The notes below the pieces were generated by a model. It saw nothing but the letters and a program-made list of their open reading frames with translations, was not told the DNA's origin and did no database searches. Both the position numbers and the translations under genes were made by a program. DNA of 64,000 bases from Chthonomonas sp035294165. GTDB lineage: Bacteria; Armatimonadota; Chthonomonadetes; Chthonomonadales; Chthonomonadaceae. The stretch is taken from assembly GCF_035294165.1 (NCBI RefSeq), contig NZ_DATGLN010000256.1:1-64000 (forward strand), given 5' to 3'. Shown here piece after piece: positions 6,913-15,647 of the stretch (the first letter of the stretch is position 1; each line of letters begins with the position of its first letter).

Positions 6913-8483
6913 GATGTATGTGCCTTGCGCCTCCGCATTTGCGTTATAAAGAGACCACACAATAGAAGGAAGCAAAGCCCAACAAACCAGTCGCCAAAAC
7001 GGACATAAAGGGTCTGCCCGTGCAGGAGGTGCATGGTATGCACCAAAAAACCCTCTTGATTGGTGGGCAGTTGCGCCAGAAGATAGCCTTCAGCATCTAC
7101 CATGCAGGTGATGCCGGTGGTGGTAGAACGTACGACCTGGCGCCTGTTTTCGATGGCTCTTAGCACAACGGCAGCCAGATGTTGCTGCATGGCGGCACGA
7201 CTGAGGAACCAAGAGTCGTTGCTGATGGTGACTAAAAGCGAGGCTCCTTGCCGTGTCATGGCACGGACACGGGCGGGGTACATAGACTCGTAGCAGATGA
7301 AAGGCCCGATGGCCAGCGAAAGGCCGTTAGGAAGGTTTGCCTGCAGCACTCGCGCATGGCTGCCCGGAGTGAGATCGGTGTTAGGGAAGTCGAAAAGACG
7401 CCCAAACAGAGGGGAGAGGATGCTGCGAAATGGAATGAACTCTCCGAACGGCACGAGCTGCTGTTTGTAGTAAACTCGCGGCTGTGGAAGGTCAGGGACG
7501 AACAGAACGGCCGCATTGTGATCGGCTCCTCTGGCATGAATCTCGGCTCCGGTGAGGATGGCGGCTTTTGTGGCATCGGCAAGCTGATGGAAGAAAAGAT
7601 AGCCCGACGGATTTTGAACCGGGTCGTAAGGGGAGGCCGATTCTGGGAACACATACAGCTGGGGATTGGGCACGTGAGCCTTGGCGTTTATTGCAAGGCG
7701 ATGCATGATTTGAAGTTGTGTTTCTGGCGATGGAGTTTGATAGGAAGAGACGTTAGTCTGCAGATCGGCCACCTGGAGAGAGTGCCCGACATCATGTTGT
7801 TGCAGGCGCGCAAGGCCGTAGAGGCACACCATGAAACAGAGGGTGCAGGCAGCCCATAGCCGACGCGCCCGGAGGGGCTTGTCGCGTCCCATCCAAAAAT
7901 AGGCTAGCGCTCCGTTCACCAGCATCATAAGAAAACTGACGCCGTAGGCGCCGGTGAAGTCCGCAATTTGCAGGATGGGCAGGAAGCGGTATTGGGTATA
8001 GCTGAGCTGTGCCCAAGGCATGCTGAGAGCGCCAAGCGTGCGGACCCACTCCATGACCACCCAGGCCGCCGCCAAGGCGGTAACAGCCCACTGTTCGGGC
8101 ACGTTACGATCGAGCCACCAAGCGGCACCGGCCCAGAGCGCAAAGAAACCCGCCAAAATAAAGGTAAGGCCGAACCACGCGACCCAGCCGATGGCCGAGC
8201 CGGTCCATGCGCTGATCGTCAGCCCGATCCAGTACCAGAGAGAACCGAGGAAAACCCAGCCAAACAGATAACCTCGCCATGCGGCCTGCGCAAAATGGCG
8301 CGCTCTTAGCACACCAACGATGAGCGGTGCCAGGGCGACCCACGCCAGGGGCCATAGCCCGGCAGGAGGGTTGGCCAGCCACAGCAGTAGGGCCGAAAGA
8401 AGTGCCAGTCGCAGCCCCCAGAGCTTTCGGGGAGGCACCGTTTGGGTCGGCTCGGTCTTGAAGCCTATTTCTTCCGCGATCAT
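6909..8483 (-). CDS. lnt: Apolipoprotein N-acyltransferase Lnt
   Basis: Lnt adds the third acyl chain to the N-terminal cysteine of lipoproteins in the inner membrane. The 524-residue protein has about six N-terminal spans (25-225), a nitrilase-fold periplasmic domain (about 235-490) and a final span (about 495-515). The catalytic triad is visible as E281 (FPESASP), K340 (YYKQQLVPFGEF) and C397 (FICYES). Presence of Lnt fits a Gram-negative envelope with lipoproteins, several of which are encoded in this window. It overlaps the downstream hydrolase by four bases. Confidence 0.96.
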   Translation of the reverse strand: MIAEEIGFKTEPTQTVPPRKLWGLRLALLSALLLWLANPPAGLWPLAWVALAPLIVGVLRARHFAQAAWRGYLFGWVFLGSLWYWIGLTISAWTGSAIGWVAWFGLTFILAGFFALWAGAAWWLDRNVPEQWAVTALAAAWVVMEWVRTLGALSMPWAQLSYTQYRFLPILQIADFTGAYGVSFLMMLVNGALAYFWMGRDKPLRARRLWAACTLCFMVCLYGLARLQQHDVGHSLQVADLQTNVSSYQTPSPETQLQIMHRLAINAKAHVPNPQLYVFPESASPYDPVQNPSGYLFFHQLADATKAAILTGAEIHARGADHNAAVLFVPDLPQPRVYYKQQLVPFGEFIPFRSILSPLFGRLFDFPNTDLTPGSHARVLQANLPNGLSLAIGPFICYESMYPARVRAMTRQGASLLVTISNDSWFLSRAAMQQHLAAVVLRAIENRRQVVRSTTTGITCMVDAEGYLLAQLPTNQEGFLVHTMHLLHGQTLYVRFGDWFVGLCFLLLCGLFITQMRRRKAHTS

Positions 8484-8828
8484 ACCCTTACGTTTTACCC
8501 GATAAGCGGCACCTGAGGGGGGTATAATGTAATCTGGGCGTAATCTAGAGAGGCATTCTCGTATGATTTTTAAAGGATGCTTCCCAACTTCTATGAGAAA
8601 GGAACTTAAGATAGTTTAACCATCTCCGATGTTTGTCGCCGTATCTTGTGTTGGAGAAAGAAACATTCTCTATTCAGAACGTAAAGGAGGGCGAAGAGAA
8701 GCGAACCTTTCGCATGAAACGCTTGTTTCTTTAGGTAGAAATACACTTTTACATCGCACATTGCCCTTATAAGACTATGTGTCTGTGCTACTTGGTTGAC
8801 AAATAAAGGAGATGACCAGGATAAGAGG
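8484..8828. other. Divergent intergenic region between lnt and the PIN-TRAM gene
   Basis: 345 bases, richer in A and T than the flanks, between two divergent genes. It must hold promoters both ways. A TATAAT at 8522-8527 (plus strand) has no good -35. I see no convincing gene; an 18-codon frame from about 8561 lacks support. Confidence 0.4.
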
Positions 8829-10067
8829 ATGTCTGTACGTAAGTTTTTAACTATATTATTTGCTGCGGTGCTTGGTGTTACCGGCTTTTGGGTGGGGATA
8901 CTCATTCATAACGCGGTAGCGCACGCCACGGCAGGGGCGAGAATTTCGCCTCTCTTACAACACATTAAAGATGTGTCCGATACTTTCCCGATATACCCTC
9001 AGGTATTGATGATATGTTTGGGGGCTCTCGGCGTGTGTGTGGGGGTTATTCTCGGGCCGAAGGCTGCCAGCGCCTTGGAAAATGCTGGAGATGCCCTTGA
9101 ACAGATGCCCGCTCGCGACAAGGTGGCTATCGGCTTAGGCTCTATTGTGGGGCTGTTCATCTCTCTGGTCTTTGCCCCCTTCCTGTTACGGGTTCCCTAC
9201 GGAATCGGGATTCCTTTGTTCATTGCAGTGACGGTGGCCTCGCTCTATCTGGGCATTCGAGGTGCACTTGGAATGAAGGATGAGTTTGCCTTTTTACGCC
9301 CTGCTCCCGAAGTCGAGACCGATGCCGGCCCTGGGCCTAACGTAAAGATTTTAGATACGAACGTTATCATAGACGGGCGGATCGCTGACATCTGTCGAAC
9401 AGGCTTTCTGGAGGGCACACTCTACGTCCCCGGGTTTGTACTAGAAGAGTTGCAACATATCGCCGATTCAAGCGACGACTTGAAGCGGGCCCGCGGGCGC
9501 CGAGGGTTGGATATCCTCAACAGTATGCAGAAAGATTTGCCTCTCGTCGTGCGTTCGTGGGATAAGCTGCTCGACCGCGCCTCGCAGCATGACCCTGTGG
9601 ATACGCGCCTTGTGAAGCTGGCCAAAGCTCTCGATGCCACCATCGTGACTAACGATTTCAACCTCAACAAGGTGGCCGCTTTGCAGGGTGTGCCCGTTCT
9701 GAACGTCAACGAGCTGGCCAATGCCATCAAGCCTGTCGTGTTGCCTGGTGAGAAGATGCGCGTTTGCATTGTGAAAGAGGGCAAGGAGCCGGATCAGGGC
9801 GTGGCCTACCTCGACGACGGTACGATGATCGTGGTGGAAGATGGGCGTAACAGCATCGGCTCTACGGTGGATGTTATCGTAACAAGCATTTGGCAGACGG
9901 CTGCCGGTAAAATGATCTTCGCACGCATACAAACATCAGAGGATAATGAGAATGGAGATTCCGGTGAATCCACATCATCAACCCAATCGTCCCATTCTAC
10001 CGGATACACAGCGCGTCGGGGTGATAATACCGGCCGCCGGACAGGCAAGAAGGTTTACGAGCGGTAA
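8829..10067 (+). CDS. Membrane-anchored PIN-TRAM domain protein (YacL type)
   Basis: 412 residues. Four N-terminal membrane spans (about 8-30, 55-75, 95-120, 122-145) are followed by a PIN nuclease-fold domain (about 170-300) and a TRAM RNA-binding domain (about 305-370). PIN acidic residues are seen in ILDTNVIIDGRI, in EELQHIADSSD and in IVTNDFNLNK, so a metal site is plausible. The tail (375-412) is rich in S, T, N and E. The family is thought to act on RNA at the membrane but its targets are poorly known. ATG 8829 is used: an in-frame TTG at 8796 lacks a ribosome binding site, while AGGA precedes the ATG by seven bases. It overlaps ispDF by 116 bases. Confidence 0.88.
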   Translation: MSVRKFLTILFAAVLGVTGFWVGILIHNAVAHATAGARISPLLQHIKDVSDTFPIYPQVLMICLGALGVCVGVILGPKAASALENAGDALEQMPARDKVAIGLGSIVGLFISLVFAPFLLRVPYGIGIPLFIAVTVASLYLGIRGALGMKDEFAFLRPAPEVETDAGPGPNVKILDTNVIIDGRIADICRTGFLEGTLYVPGFVLEELQHIADSSDDLKRARGRRGLDILNSMQKDLPLVVRSWDKLLDRASQHDPVDTRLVKLAKALDATIVTNDFNLNKVAALQGVPVLNVNELANAIKPVVLPGEKMRVCIVKEGKEPDQGVAYLDDGTMIVVEDGRNSIGSTVDVIVTSIWQTAAGKMIFARIQTSEDNENGDSGESTSSTQSSHSTGYTARRGDNTGRRTGKKVYER

Positions 10068-11259
10068 CAACAAGATTTGGGCAGAGCTTGCCGGCCGTTC
10101 ATTGTTACAACATGTGCTAGCCGTCTTTGAGACGCACCCAAGGGTTGGCACCATCGTTGTTGTGGCAGGTGCTACAGAGCGAGACGCAGTTGAAGACGTT
10201 GCTAAAGACTACAAAAAAGTCCATCGTGTGGTTGTAGGGGGGGCGACGCGGGCCGAGTCGGTCTATCAAGGCCTTGAGGCGCTCCCCGCAGCCTGTGAGT
10301 ATGTGCTGGTGCACGATGCCGCCCGCCCTCTGGTCTCCTTCGCCCTCATCGAAAGGGTTTTAGAGGCTACCCTTCGTTTCGGCGCCGCTGTGCCCGGGCT
10401 CCCGCTCTCCGACACCGTGAAACGGGTAGACGGGGAGGGATTTGTTCGGGCAACGGTGCCGCGAACGGTGCGCACGGCAGAGGGTACGCTCGGGGGATTA
10501 ACAGCTGTGCAGACACCGCAGGGGGCGCGCGTGGAGCTTTTGCGACGCGCTTATGCGCATTGGGCTTTTCAGGATGGCGAGCCAACCGACGAGGCCTCTC
10601 TCATTGAAGCCTTAGGGGAACCGGTAGCCGTAGTGGAGGGAGATTTTTTTAATATTAAGATCACCCGACCGGAAGACCTGCCGCGCGCCGAACAGTTCTA
10701 TGCATTATTGCATTCCCAAGCGGAAGAGAAGATGATGCCCGAACGGCACGATGTGGAGATGAGCTTGTGTTACCGAACCGGTTTTGGATACGATGTACAT
10801 GCCTTTGCAGAGCCTCAGTCAGGTCGTAAACTTGTGCTCGGCGGGGTTGAAATCCCCCACACTCGCGGCCTTGAGGGGCATTCTGACGCGGATGTGTTGC
10901 TTCACGCTATTTGCGACGCGCTGCTCGGTGCGGCTTCACTTGGGGATATCGGTATTCTTTTTCCCAATACCGACCCGGCCTATAGAAATATCTCGAGTTT
11001 AAAGCTGCTTGAGGCGGTGAGAGATCGACTTCAAGAGGCCGGGTGGCAGATCGAAAATGTAGATGCTACCCTCGTAGCCGAGGCTCCGAAGCTTCGGCCT
11101 TATCGTGAGCGCATTCAGCATACGATAGCGGATTGCTTAAGGATCGCACCGGCGCGTGTTAGTGTGAAAGCAACTACAAACGAACGGATGGGTTTCATTG
11201 GTCGTGAAGAGGGCATCGCCTGTTCGGCGGTGGCGACGCTTCGCCGTAGCCTTTCTTGA
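9952..11259 (+). CDS. ispDF: Bifunctional IspD-IspF isoprenoid enzyme
   Basis: A natural fusion of two MEP-pathway enzymes. The IspD half (about 22-245) makes CDP-methylerythritol: GVIIPAAGQARRF is the CTP-binding loop, with VHDAARP and the conserved EPTDEASL region. The IspF half (about 270-435) closes the cyclodiphosphate ring: GYDVHAF and the zinc ligands, GHSDADVLLHAICDALLG, and NERMGFIGREEGI at the end. ATG 9952 has AGAGG nine bases upstream; the next ATG up, at 9946, is too close to it. The chosen start lies inside the PIN-TRAM gene, in another frame. With ispH further along, three MEP activities are in this window. Confidence 0.95.
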   Translation: MEIPVNPHHQPNRPILPDTQRVGVIIPAAGQARRFTSGNNKIWAELAGRSLLQHVLAVFETHPRVGTIVVVAGATERDAVEDVAKDYKKVHRVVVGGATRAESVYQGLEALPAACEYVLVHDAARPLVSFALIERVLEATLRFGAAVPGLPLSDTVKRVDGEGFVRATVPRTVRTAEGTLGGLTAVQTPQGARVELLRRAYAHWAFQDGEPTDEASLIEALGEPVAVVEGDFFNIKITRPEDLPRAEQFYALLHSQAEEKMMPERHDVEMSLCYRTGFGYDVHAFAEPQSGRKLVLGGVEIPHTRGLEGHSDADVLLHAICDALLGAASLGDIGILFPNTDPAYRNISSLKLLEAVRDRLQEAGWQIENVDATLVAEAPKLRPYRERIQHTIADCLRIAPARVSVKATTNERMGFIGREEGIACSAVATLRRSLS

Positions 11260-11285
11260 CAGTGAACGTAGAGGCCGATTATAAT
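11256..11285 (+). promoter_or_regulatory. Consensus σ70-type promoter of hrcA
   Basis: TTGACA at 11256-11261, an 18-base spacer and TATAAT at 11280-11285: both boxes match consensus exactly. The -35 box overlaps the ispDF stop codon. Transcription would begin near 11292, about 95 bases before hrcA. I found no CIRCE repeat (TTAGCACTC / GAGTGCTAA) here, so autoregulation by HrcA is not shown. Confidence 0.8.
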
Positions 11286-11387
11286 ATCTTTGAAAGCCGT
11301 CGGCTCTCGTGATATCTTTGAACATTTGTGAGCGGTTAGTCACCGAAATCACGAACAGTTGAAGTTGAGGGGAGGCTGTTTTAGAGG

Positions 11388-12428
11388 ATGATGACTTTGG
11401 ATGGTCGAAAGGTGCGCATTTTGCAGACGGTTGTTGAAGACTATGTTCACACCACCCGACCGGTAGGCTCCGAGCGCCTGATGGAGCTTTGCGACCTTGG
11501 GTGCAAGCCGGCGACCATTCGGAATGAGATGGCAGAGATGGCCGATATGGGTTATTTGGCGCAACCCCATACCTCGGCCGGGCGCATACCCACCGACTTA
11601 GGCTATCGCTATTATGTAGATGAGTTGATGGATAGCCGGATCTCTTTGAAGCCTGAGGAGGTTCAGCAGATACGCTTGCCACAAGGTGAGGTAGAGGAGT
11701 TGTTGCAGCAAACCTGTCGCATTTTGGCTCACCTCACCCACTACGCTTCTATCGCGACGCATCCGGTAACGGAGAGCGTGCGTCTGCGCCGAGTCTATTT
11801 GGCGGAGGCCGACGCCCGACATCTTCTGCTGGTCGTGCTGCTTTCCACAGGGCATGTCGAACATCTTTTGTTGGAGACCGAGGTGATACCCTCCTCCATA
11901 GACCTCTTGGCGCTATCGGGCTACTTGCATTCGATAACGGCAGGGTATACGCTTGAAGAGACGCTGCGAGGAATCCCTTTGGGCACGGTGCCTCAAGAGT
12001 TTGTGGGTTATCGGCGCCTGCTACAGCAGGTGCTGCAGACGCTTGCACAGATGGCCGCTTCGCTTTCCAACCGAAGGGTCTACCTAGAGGGCACAGGCCA
12101 GCTCCTACGGCAACCGGAATTTCATGATATTCAGCGACTAGAAACTCTCTTAAACGCCTTAGAGCAACACCAGGCCCTTCTGCAGGTGTTAAGTCGGGTG
12201 AGTGCCCAAGGCCGTTCCTATAGCGTTGTCATCGGTTCAGAAAATGAGTGGGAGCCGTTGCAGGTGTGTGCCATTGTTACGACCACGTATGAGGTGGCCG
12301 GGCAACCGGTAGGCTATCTGGGTGTGGTAGGCCCAACACGCATGGAGTACTGGCGAGCTACGGCTGCGGTTCAGATAATGGCACAGAACCTCTCGAACAT
12401 ATTAACCAACCTCAGCTTAGATTCGTAG
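11388..12428 (+). CDS. hrcA: Heat-shock repressor HrcA
   Basis: HrcA represses chaperone genes by binding CIRCE operators, and is kept active by GroEL. The 346-residue protein starts with a winged-helix domain (VRILQTVVEDYVHTTRPVGS, then ATIRNEMAEMADMGYL and TSAGRIPTDLGYRYYVDELM), the most conserved part of the family, followed by the inserted GAF-like domain and a C-terminal dimer domain with SVVIGSENEW and GYLGVVGPTRMEY. ATG 11388 or the adjacent ATG 11391 may start it. grpE follows, as in many hrcA operons, but dnaK and dnaJ do not. Confidence 0.97.
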   Translation: MMTLDGRKVRILQTVVEDYVHTTRPVGSERLMELCDLGCKPATIRNEMAEMADMGYLAQPHTSAGRIPTDLGYRYYVDELMDSRISLKPEEVQQIRLPQGEVEELLQQTCRILAHLTHYASIATHPVTESVRLRRVYLAEADARHLLLVVLLSTGHVEHLLLETEVIPSSIDLLALSGYLHSITAGYTLEETLRGIPLGTVPQEFVGYRRLLQQVLQTLAQMAASLSNRRVYLEGTGQLLRQPEFHDIQRLETLLNALEQHQALLQVLSRVSAQGRSYSVVIGSENEWEPLQVCAIVTTTYEVAGQPVGYLGVVGPTRMEYWRATAAVQIMAQNLSNILTNLSLDS

Positions 12429-12458
12429 CAAAGCGTAGCTATTGTATATAGCGCGTTG

Positions 12459-12485
12459 CTTGGCTTAGAAGAAGCCGAGCCTTTT
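12459..12485 (+). terminator. Weak terminator between hrcA and grpE
   Basis: CTTGGCTT at 12459-12466 pairs with AAGCCGAG at 12472-12479 (one G-T pair) around a five-base loop, then CC and TTTT at 12482-12485. A short stem and short T run suggest partial rather than full termination. Confidence 0.4.
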
Positions 12486-12625
12486 GGGTGCGTATGATTC
12501 TAAGGGAATAGCACCTAACTCTGGTAGAATTCTTCTAGGGCGACCGCTGCGCATTGTATCGTGAGAGTCACTCGCGAGACCGTCCGCACCGGTCGCCGAA
12601 AACCTGTTTAAAGGAGGTTTGCGAG

Positions 12626-13216
12626 ATGACAATGGAAGAGAAGCCAAGTGCGGCTGAGCTAGACCAAGCGAAGGATGGGCTAGCCCAGGCAGAGGAAACC
12701 ATAGAGAAAGAACAAGAGGATGCCGAGGCAAAGCTTGCGGCCTTGATGCAGGAGTTAGAGCAGATAAGAGCGCGCGCCGAGCAGGCCGAGAAGGAGCTGC
12801 TTTACGCTCAAGCGGAGTTTGTCAATATCTCCCGGCGCAAAGAAGAGCAGTATCGTGCCGATCAAAAGTACGCTGTTGGCGAACTGGTAAAATCGCTTCT
12901 ACCGGTACTCGATAACTTTGAGCGTGCCTTGCAGGCGGCAGAGCAAACACGCAACTTCGATGCGTTGTTAGAGGGAGTGCGCTCGACGCAACGTCTCCTA
13001 CAGGATGCTCTGCAAAAGGTGGGCCTAGTGCCGATAGAGGCGGTTGGCAAGGAGTTCGATCCGAAGCTGCATGAGGCGATTGGCCCGGCAGAATCGAAGG
13101 AGTTGCCTCCCCACACCGTGGCCGAGGAGGTGCAGCGAGGCTATATGTTGCATGATAGGGTGTTAAGGCCAGCTTTGGTACGGGTGGTGCAGGAAAAGGA
13201 GCAAAGCGAGGCTTGA
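12626..13216 (+). CDS. grpE: GrpE, nucleotide exchange factor of DnaK
   Basis: GrpE releases ADP from DnaK and acts as a heat sensor. 196 residues from ATG 12626, which follows AAAGGAGG at ideal spacing; the longer frame from 12554 is not used. A long acidic N-terminal coiled coil (about 5-75) with many E, A, K and Q leads to the family region EFVNISRRKEEQ, then VKSLLPVLDNFERAL and the beta-domain with FDPKLHEAI and GYMLHDRVLRPALVRV. It is placed between hrcA and glmM, which overlaps it by four bases. Confidence 0.96.
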   Translation: MTMEEKPSAAELDQAKDGLAQAEETIEKEQEDAEAKLAALMQELEQIRARAEQAEKELLYAQAEFVNISRRKEEQYRADQKYAVGELVKSLLPVLDNFERALQAAEQTRNFDALLEGVRSTQRLLQDALQKVGLVPIEAVGKEFDPKLHEAIGPAESKELPPHTVAEEVQRGYMLHDRVLRPALVRVVQEKEQSEA

Positions 13217-14592
13217 GCGGAACGCGACTTTTCGGCACAGATGGTGTGCGCGGAGAGGCCAACGTTACCCTAACTCCGCAGCTCGCATTGCATTTGGGAA
13301 TGGCGGCGGGAGAGTTTTTGCGCCAACAGGCCCTTTCTGCAGGGCTTGCCAAACGCCTTGAGGTGCTTATCGGGCGGGACACGCGGCTTTCCGGTGAGAT
13401 GCTTCAGGCGGCGTTGGCCTCCGGATTTGCCTCTATGGGGATAGATGTGGTGGATGTTGGGATAGTGCCCACGCCTGGAGTCGCGCGGTTGGTTCTTTTG
13501 CGTCAGGCGGTGGCAGGTGCCGTTATCTCTGCCTCGCATAACCCCTATCACGACAACGGCATCAAGTTTTTAGGAAGCAACGGCAAGAAGCTGCCGGATG
13601 CTATGGAAGATACTATCGCCTCACACATCCCCCTGCTCGAATCGCTGCCAAGGGTAAAAGGGGCGGAGATAGGCCGCATCCGCACCGATACCTCTCTGGC
13701 GGAAGCCTATGCCCGGTGTGTAAAGGAGACCCTCCGTCCCCTCGGCTCGAAACCTCTGACCGGCTTGAAGCTGGTACTGGATTGTGCCAATGGGGCCACC
13801 TACGCACTAGCCCCACATATTTTTAGTGATCTAGGGGCCGAAGTGGTGGTGCTTAATGCGAATCCAGACGGGGTAAACATCAATCGGGAGTGCGGCTCAA
13901 CGCATCCAGAACCTCTTGCCAAAGCGACAAAACAGCACAAGGCCCACGCCGGTCTTGCTTTCGATGGGGACGCCGATAGGGTTATCATGGCCGATGAGCA
14001 AGGGGGCATCGTAGACGGAGACCGTATCATGGCCATTTTGGCCTTGCAGATGGCACGTGAAGAACGCTTGCCAGGCCGTGTGGTTGTCGCAACCATTATG
14101 AGCAACGTAGGGCTTGAACAGGCTTTAGAGAGGGAAGGAATACGCCTCCATCGCACCGATGTGGGGGATAGATATGTGGCCGAAGCCATGGAAGCTCTGG
14201 GTGCAGGGATAGGGGGCGAACAGAGTGGGCACATTCTATTGCCGCATCTTAGTCCGGCGGGCGACGGCATGATCACGGGCCTGCAGGTTCTCTCAATTAT
14301 GGTGCAAACCGGCAAACCCCTCTCGGAGCTAGCCAGTGTCGTGCAGACCTGCCCGCAGGTATTGCGGAATGTGCGCGTACAAGACCGTCAGGCCTGGCGT
14401 AACGATACGGTGGTACAACAGGCCATCGAGCGGGCGCGAGAGCGCTTAGGACGTGCTGAGTGGCTTTCGGTGAGGGCTTCGGGCACGGAGCCGCTGGTGC
14501 GCGTTATGGCGCAAGGCACCGATGCGGCCCTCGTGCAGTCGGTGGTCGAAGAGATTTGTGCCCTCATTGAAACACGCTGTGGTCTTTCCTAA
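13213..14592 (+). CDS. glmM: Phosphoglucosamine mutase GlmM
   Basis: GlmM converts glucosamine-6-phosphate to glucosamine-1-phosphate for peptidoglycan and LPS precursors. The 459-residue protein has all four domains of the family: active-site SASHNP (serine 108 is phosphorylated), the metal loop DGDADR (about 256-261), the sugar-binding GGEQSGH and the phosphate-binding RASGTEPLVRV near the end. The start is TTG at 13213, overlapping the grpE stop as TTGA; an AAAGGAG lies about a dozen bases upstream. RLFGTDGVRG immediately after confirms the start. Coupling to grpE is unusual but clear. Confidence 0.96.
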   Translation: MSGTRLFGTDGVRGEANVTLTPQLALHLGMAAGEFLRQQALSAGLAKRLEVLIGRDTRLSGEMLQAALASGFASMGIDVVDVGIVPTPGVARLVLLRQAVAGAVISASHNPYHDNGIKFLGSNGKKLPDAMEDTIASHIPLLESLPRVKGAEIGRIRTDTSLAEAYARCVKETLRPLGSKPLTGLKLVLDCANGATYALAPHIFSDLGAEVVVLNANPDGVNINRECGSTHPEPLAKATKQHKAHAGLAFDGDADRVIMADEQGGIVDGDRIMAILALQMAREERLPGRVVVATIMSNVGLEQALEREGIRLHRTDVGDRYVAEAMEALGAGIGGEQSGHILLPHLSPAGDGMITGLQVLSIMVQTGKPLSELASVVQTCPQVLRNVRVQDRQAWRNDTVVQQAIERARERLGRAEWLSVRASGTEPLVRVMAQGTDAALVQSVVEEICALIETRCGLS

Positions 14593-14627
14593 TCCTATCT
14601 AAAAAACTCTCGAAAGGATGAACGCTT

Positions 14628-15599
14628 ATGTTACGACGACAGAGGACGCTCGTTTTCGTTGCTGTCGTACTTGCTCTGGTGTTTTCCAAGCCGGCCGTGT
14701 GGGCGCTTCCTCAGGCGGCCTCAGACGATGTCAGGGTGCAGAAGAACGTGCCTTATGGCGAAGTGGATGGCGTTAAGCTACTGATGGATGTTTACTTGCC
14801 TAAAACGGTAGCAGGTAAGCACCCTGGTATCGTTTTGGTACATGGAGGTGCATGGATCGGAGGTGACAAGATATTCTATGCGAATATCGGCAAGGCTTTT
14901 GCCAAACATGGCTACGATGCGTTTTCGGTGAACTATCGGCTGGCGCCAAAATTTCATTATCCCGCACAACTCGATGATGTGCAGCGTGCGGTACGATTTC
15001 TACGCGCCCACGCAGCCGATTACGATCTCGATCCGCAGCGAATCGGGGCGATGGGCGATTCGGCCGGAGGCTACCTCGTCGCTTTTCTAGGGCTGTGCGA
15101 CACGCGAGATAATAGCGATCCTACACTGGCTAACTACAGCAGTAAGGTGCAGTGCGTGGTGGACTTTTATGGCCCTACCGACTTTACCATACCTCCTGAG
15201 CAGGCACACTTGAATGCTTTTACCTCCAGACGTTATACGATCTCTCCGTCGCTTCCGCCTGGGCACCAGACTTTTGAGACACACCTAGATACTATTGTCA
15301 CGAATATTCTCACAATGTTCTTAGGGAAGAAGCCCGGGGAGGACCCTGCCCTCTACCGCGAGGCTTCTCCGGTGGTTTATGCCAGCAAGGCGGCACCACC
15401 ATTTCTGATTTTACAGGGAACAGCGGATACGCTTGTGCCGCCCGATCAGTCGGAGCGACTTTATGATGCGCTCCACAAAGCCGGAGCAAACGTTACTCTG
15501 CTATTGGCCTACGGCCTTCCCCATGCTTTTCTTAGCCCACAGCCCGATCTCTATTTTGATATAGCAGAGGGGTTTTTCGACCGCTATCTAAAGCCTTAA
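14628..15599 (+). CDS. Secreted alpha/beta-hydrolase, carboxylesterase/BD-FAE type
   Basis: 323 residues with an N-terminal signal peptide (1-27). The oxyanion motif HGGAW (about 73-77), the nucleophile elbow GDSAGG (about 144-149), an aspartate in GTADTLVPPDQ and a histidine in LPHAFLS make up a hormone-sensitive-lipase-like esterase of the kind that removes acetyl or feruloyl groups from plant polysaccharides. The window encodes several other secreted carbohydrate-active enzymes, which fits such a role, but substrate is not shown. It begins 35 bases after glmM and may share its transcript. Confidence 0.85.
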   Translation: MLRRQRTLVFVAVVLALVFSKPAVWALPQAASDDVRVQKNVPYGEVDGVKLLMDVYLPKTVAGKHPGIVLVHGGAWIGGDKIFYANIGKAFAKHGYDAFSVNYRLAPKFHYPAQLDDVQRAVRFLRAHAADYDLDPQRIGAMGDSAGGYLVAFLGLCDTRDNSDPTLANYSSKVQCVVDFYGPTDFTIPPEQAHLNAFTSRRYTISPSLPPGHQTFETHLDTIVTNILTMFLGKKPGEDPALYREASPVVYASKAAPPFLILQGTADTLVPPDQSERLYDALHKAGANVTLLLAYGLPHAFLSPQPDLYFDIAEGFFDRYLKP

Positions 15600-15606
15600 A
15601 GCCAAA

Positions 15607-15638
15607 CTCCCTCCGTAGCCTGCGGGCTACGGAGGGAG
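15607..15638. terminator. Bidirectional terminator hairpin between convergent genes
   Basis: A perfect 14-base stem (CTCCCTCCGTAGCC at 15607-15620, its complement at 15625-15638) closes a TGCG loop. It lies in the 48 bases between the esterase (plus) and glutamate dehydrogenase (minus) stops. There is no T run on either side, so it may work with Rho or as an mRNA end stabiliser. Confidence 0.65.
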
Positions 15639-15647
15639 ATAGTTCGT

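Noticed and set aside
7248..7859. 203-codon frame antisense to lnt
   Set aside because: lnt has all catalytic residues in its frame; the antisense product shows no family traits.
8606..8905. 99-codon minus-strand frame between lnt and the PIN-TRAM gene
   Set aside because: It starts inside the PIN-TRAM gene and has no ribosome binding site or recognisable sequence.
11260..11387. CIRCE operator sought upstream of hrcA
   Set aside because: No TTAGCACTC/GAGTGCTAA pair is present, nor between hrcA and grpE.
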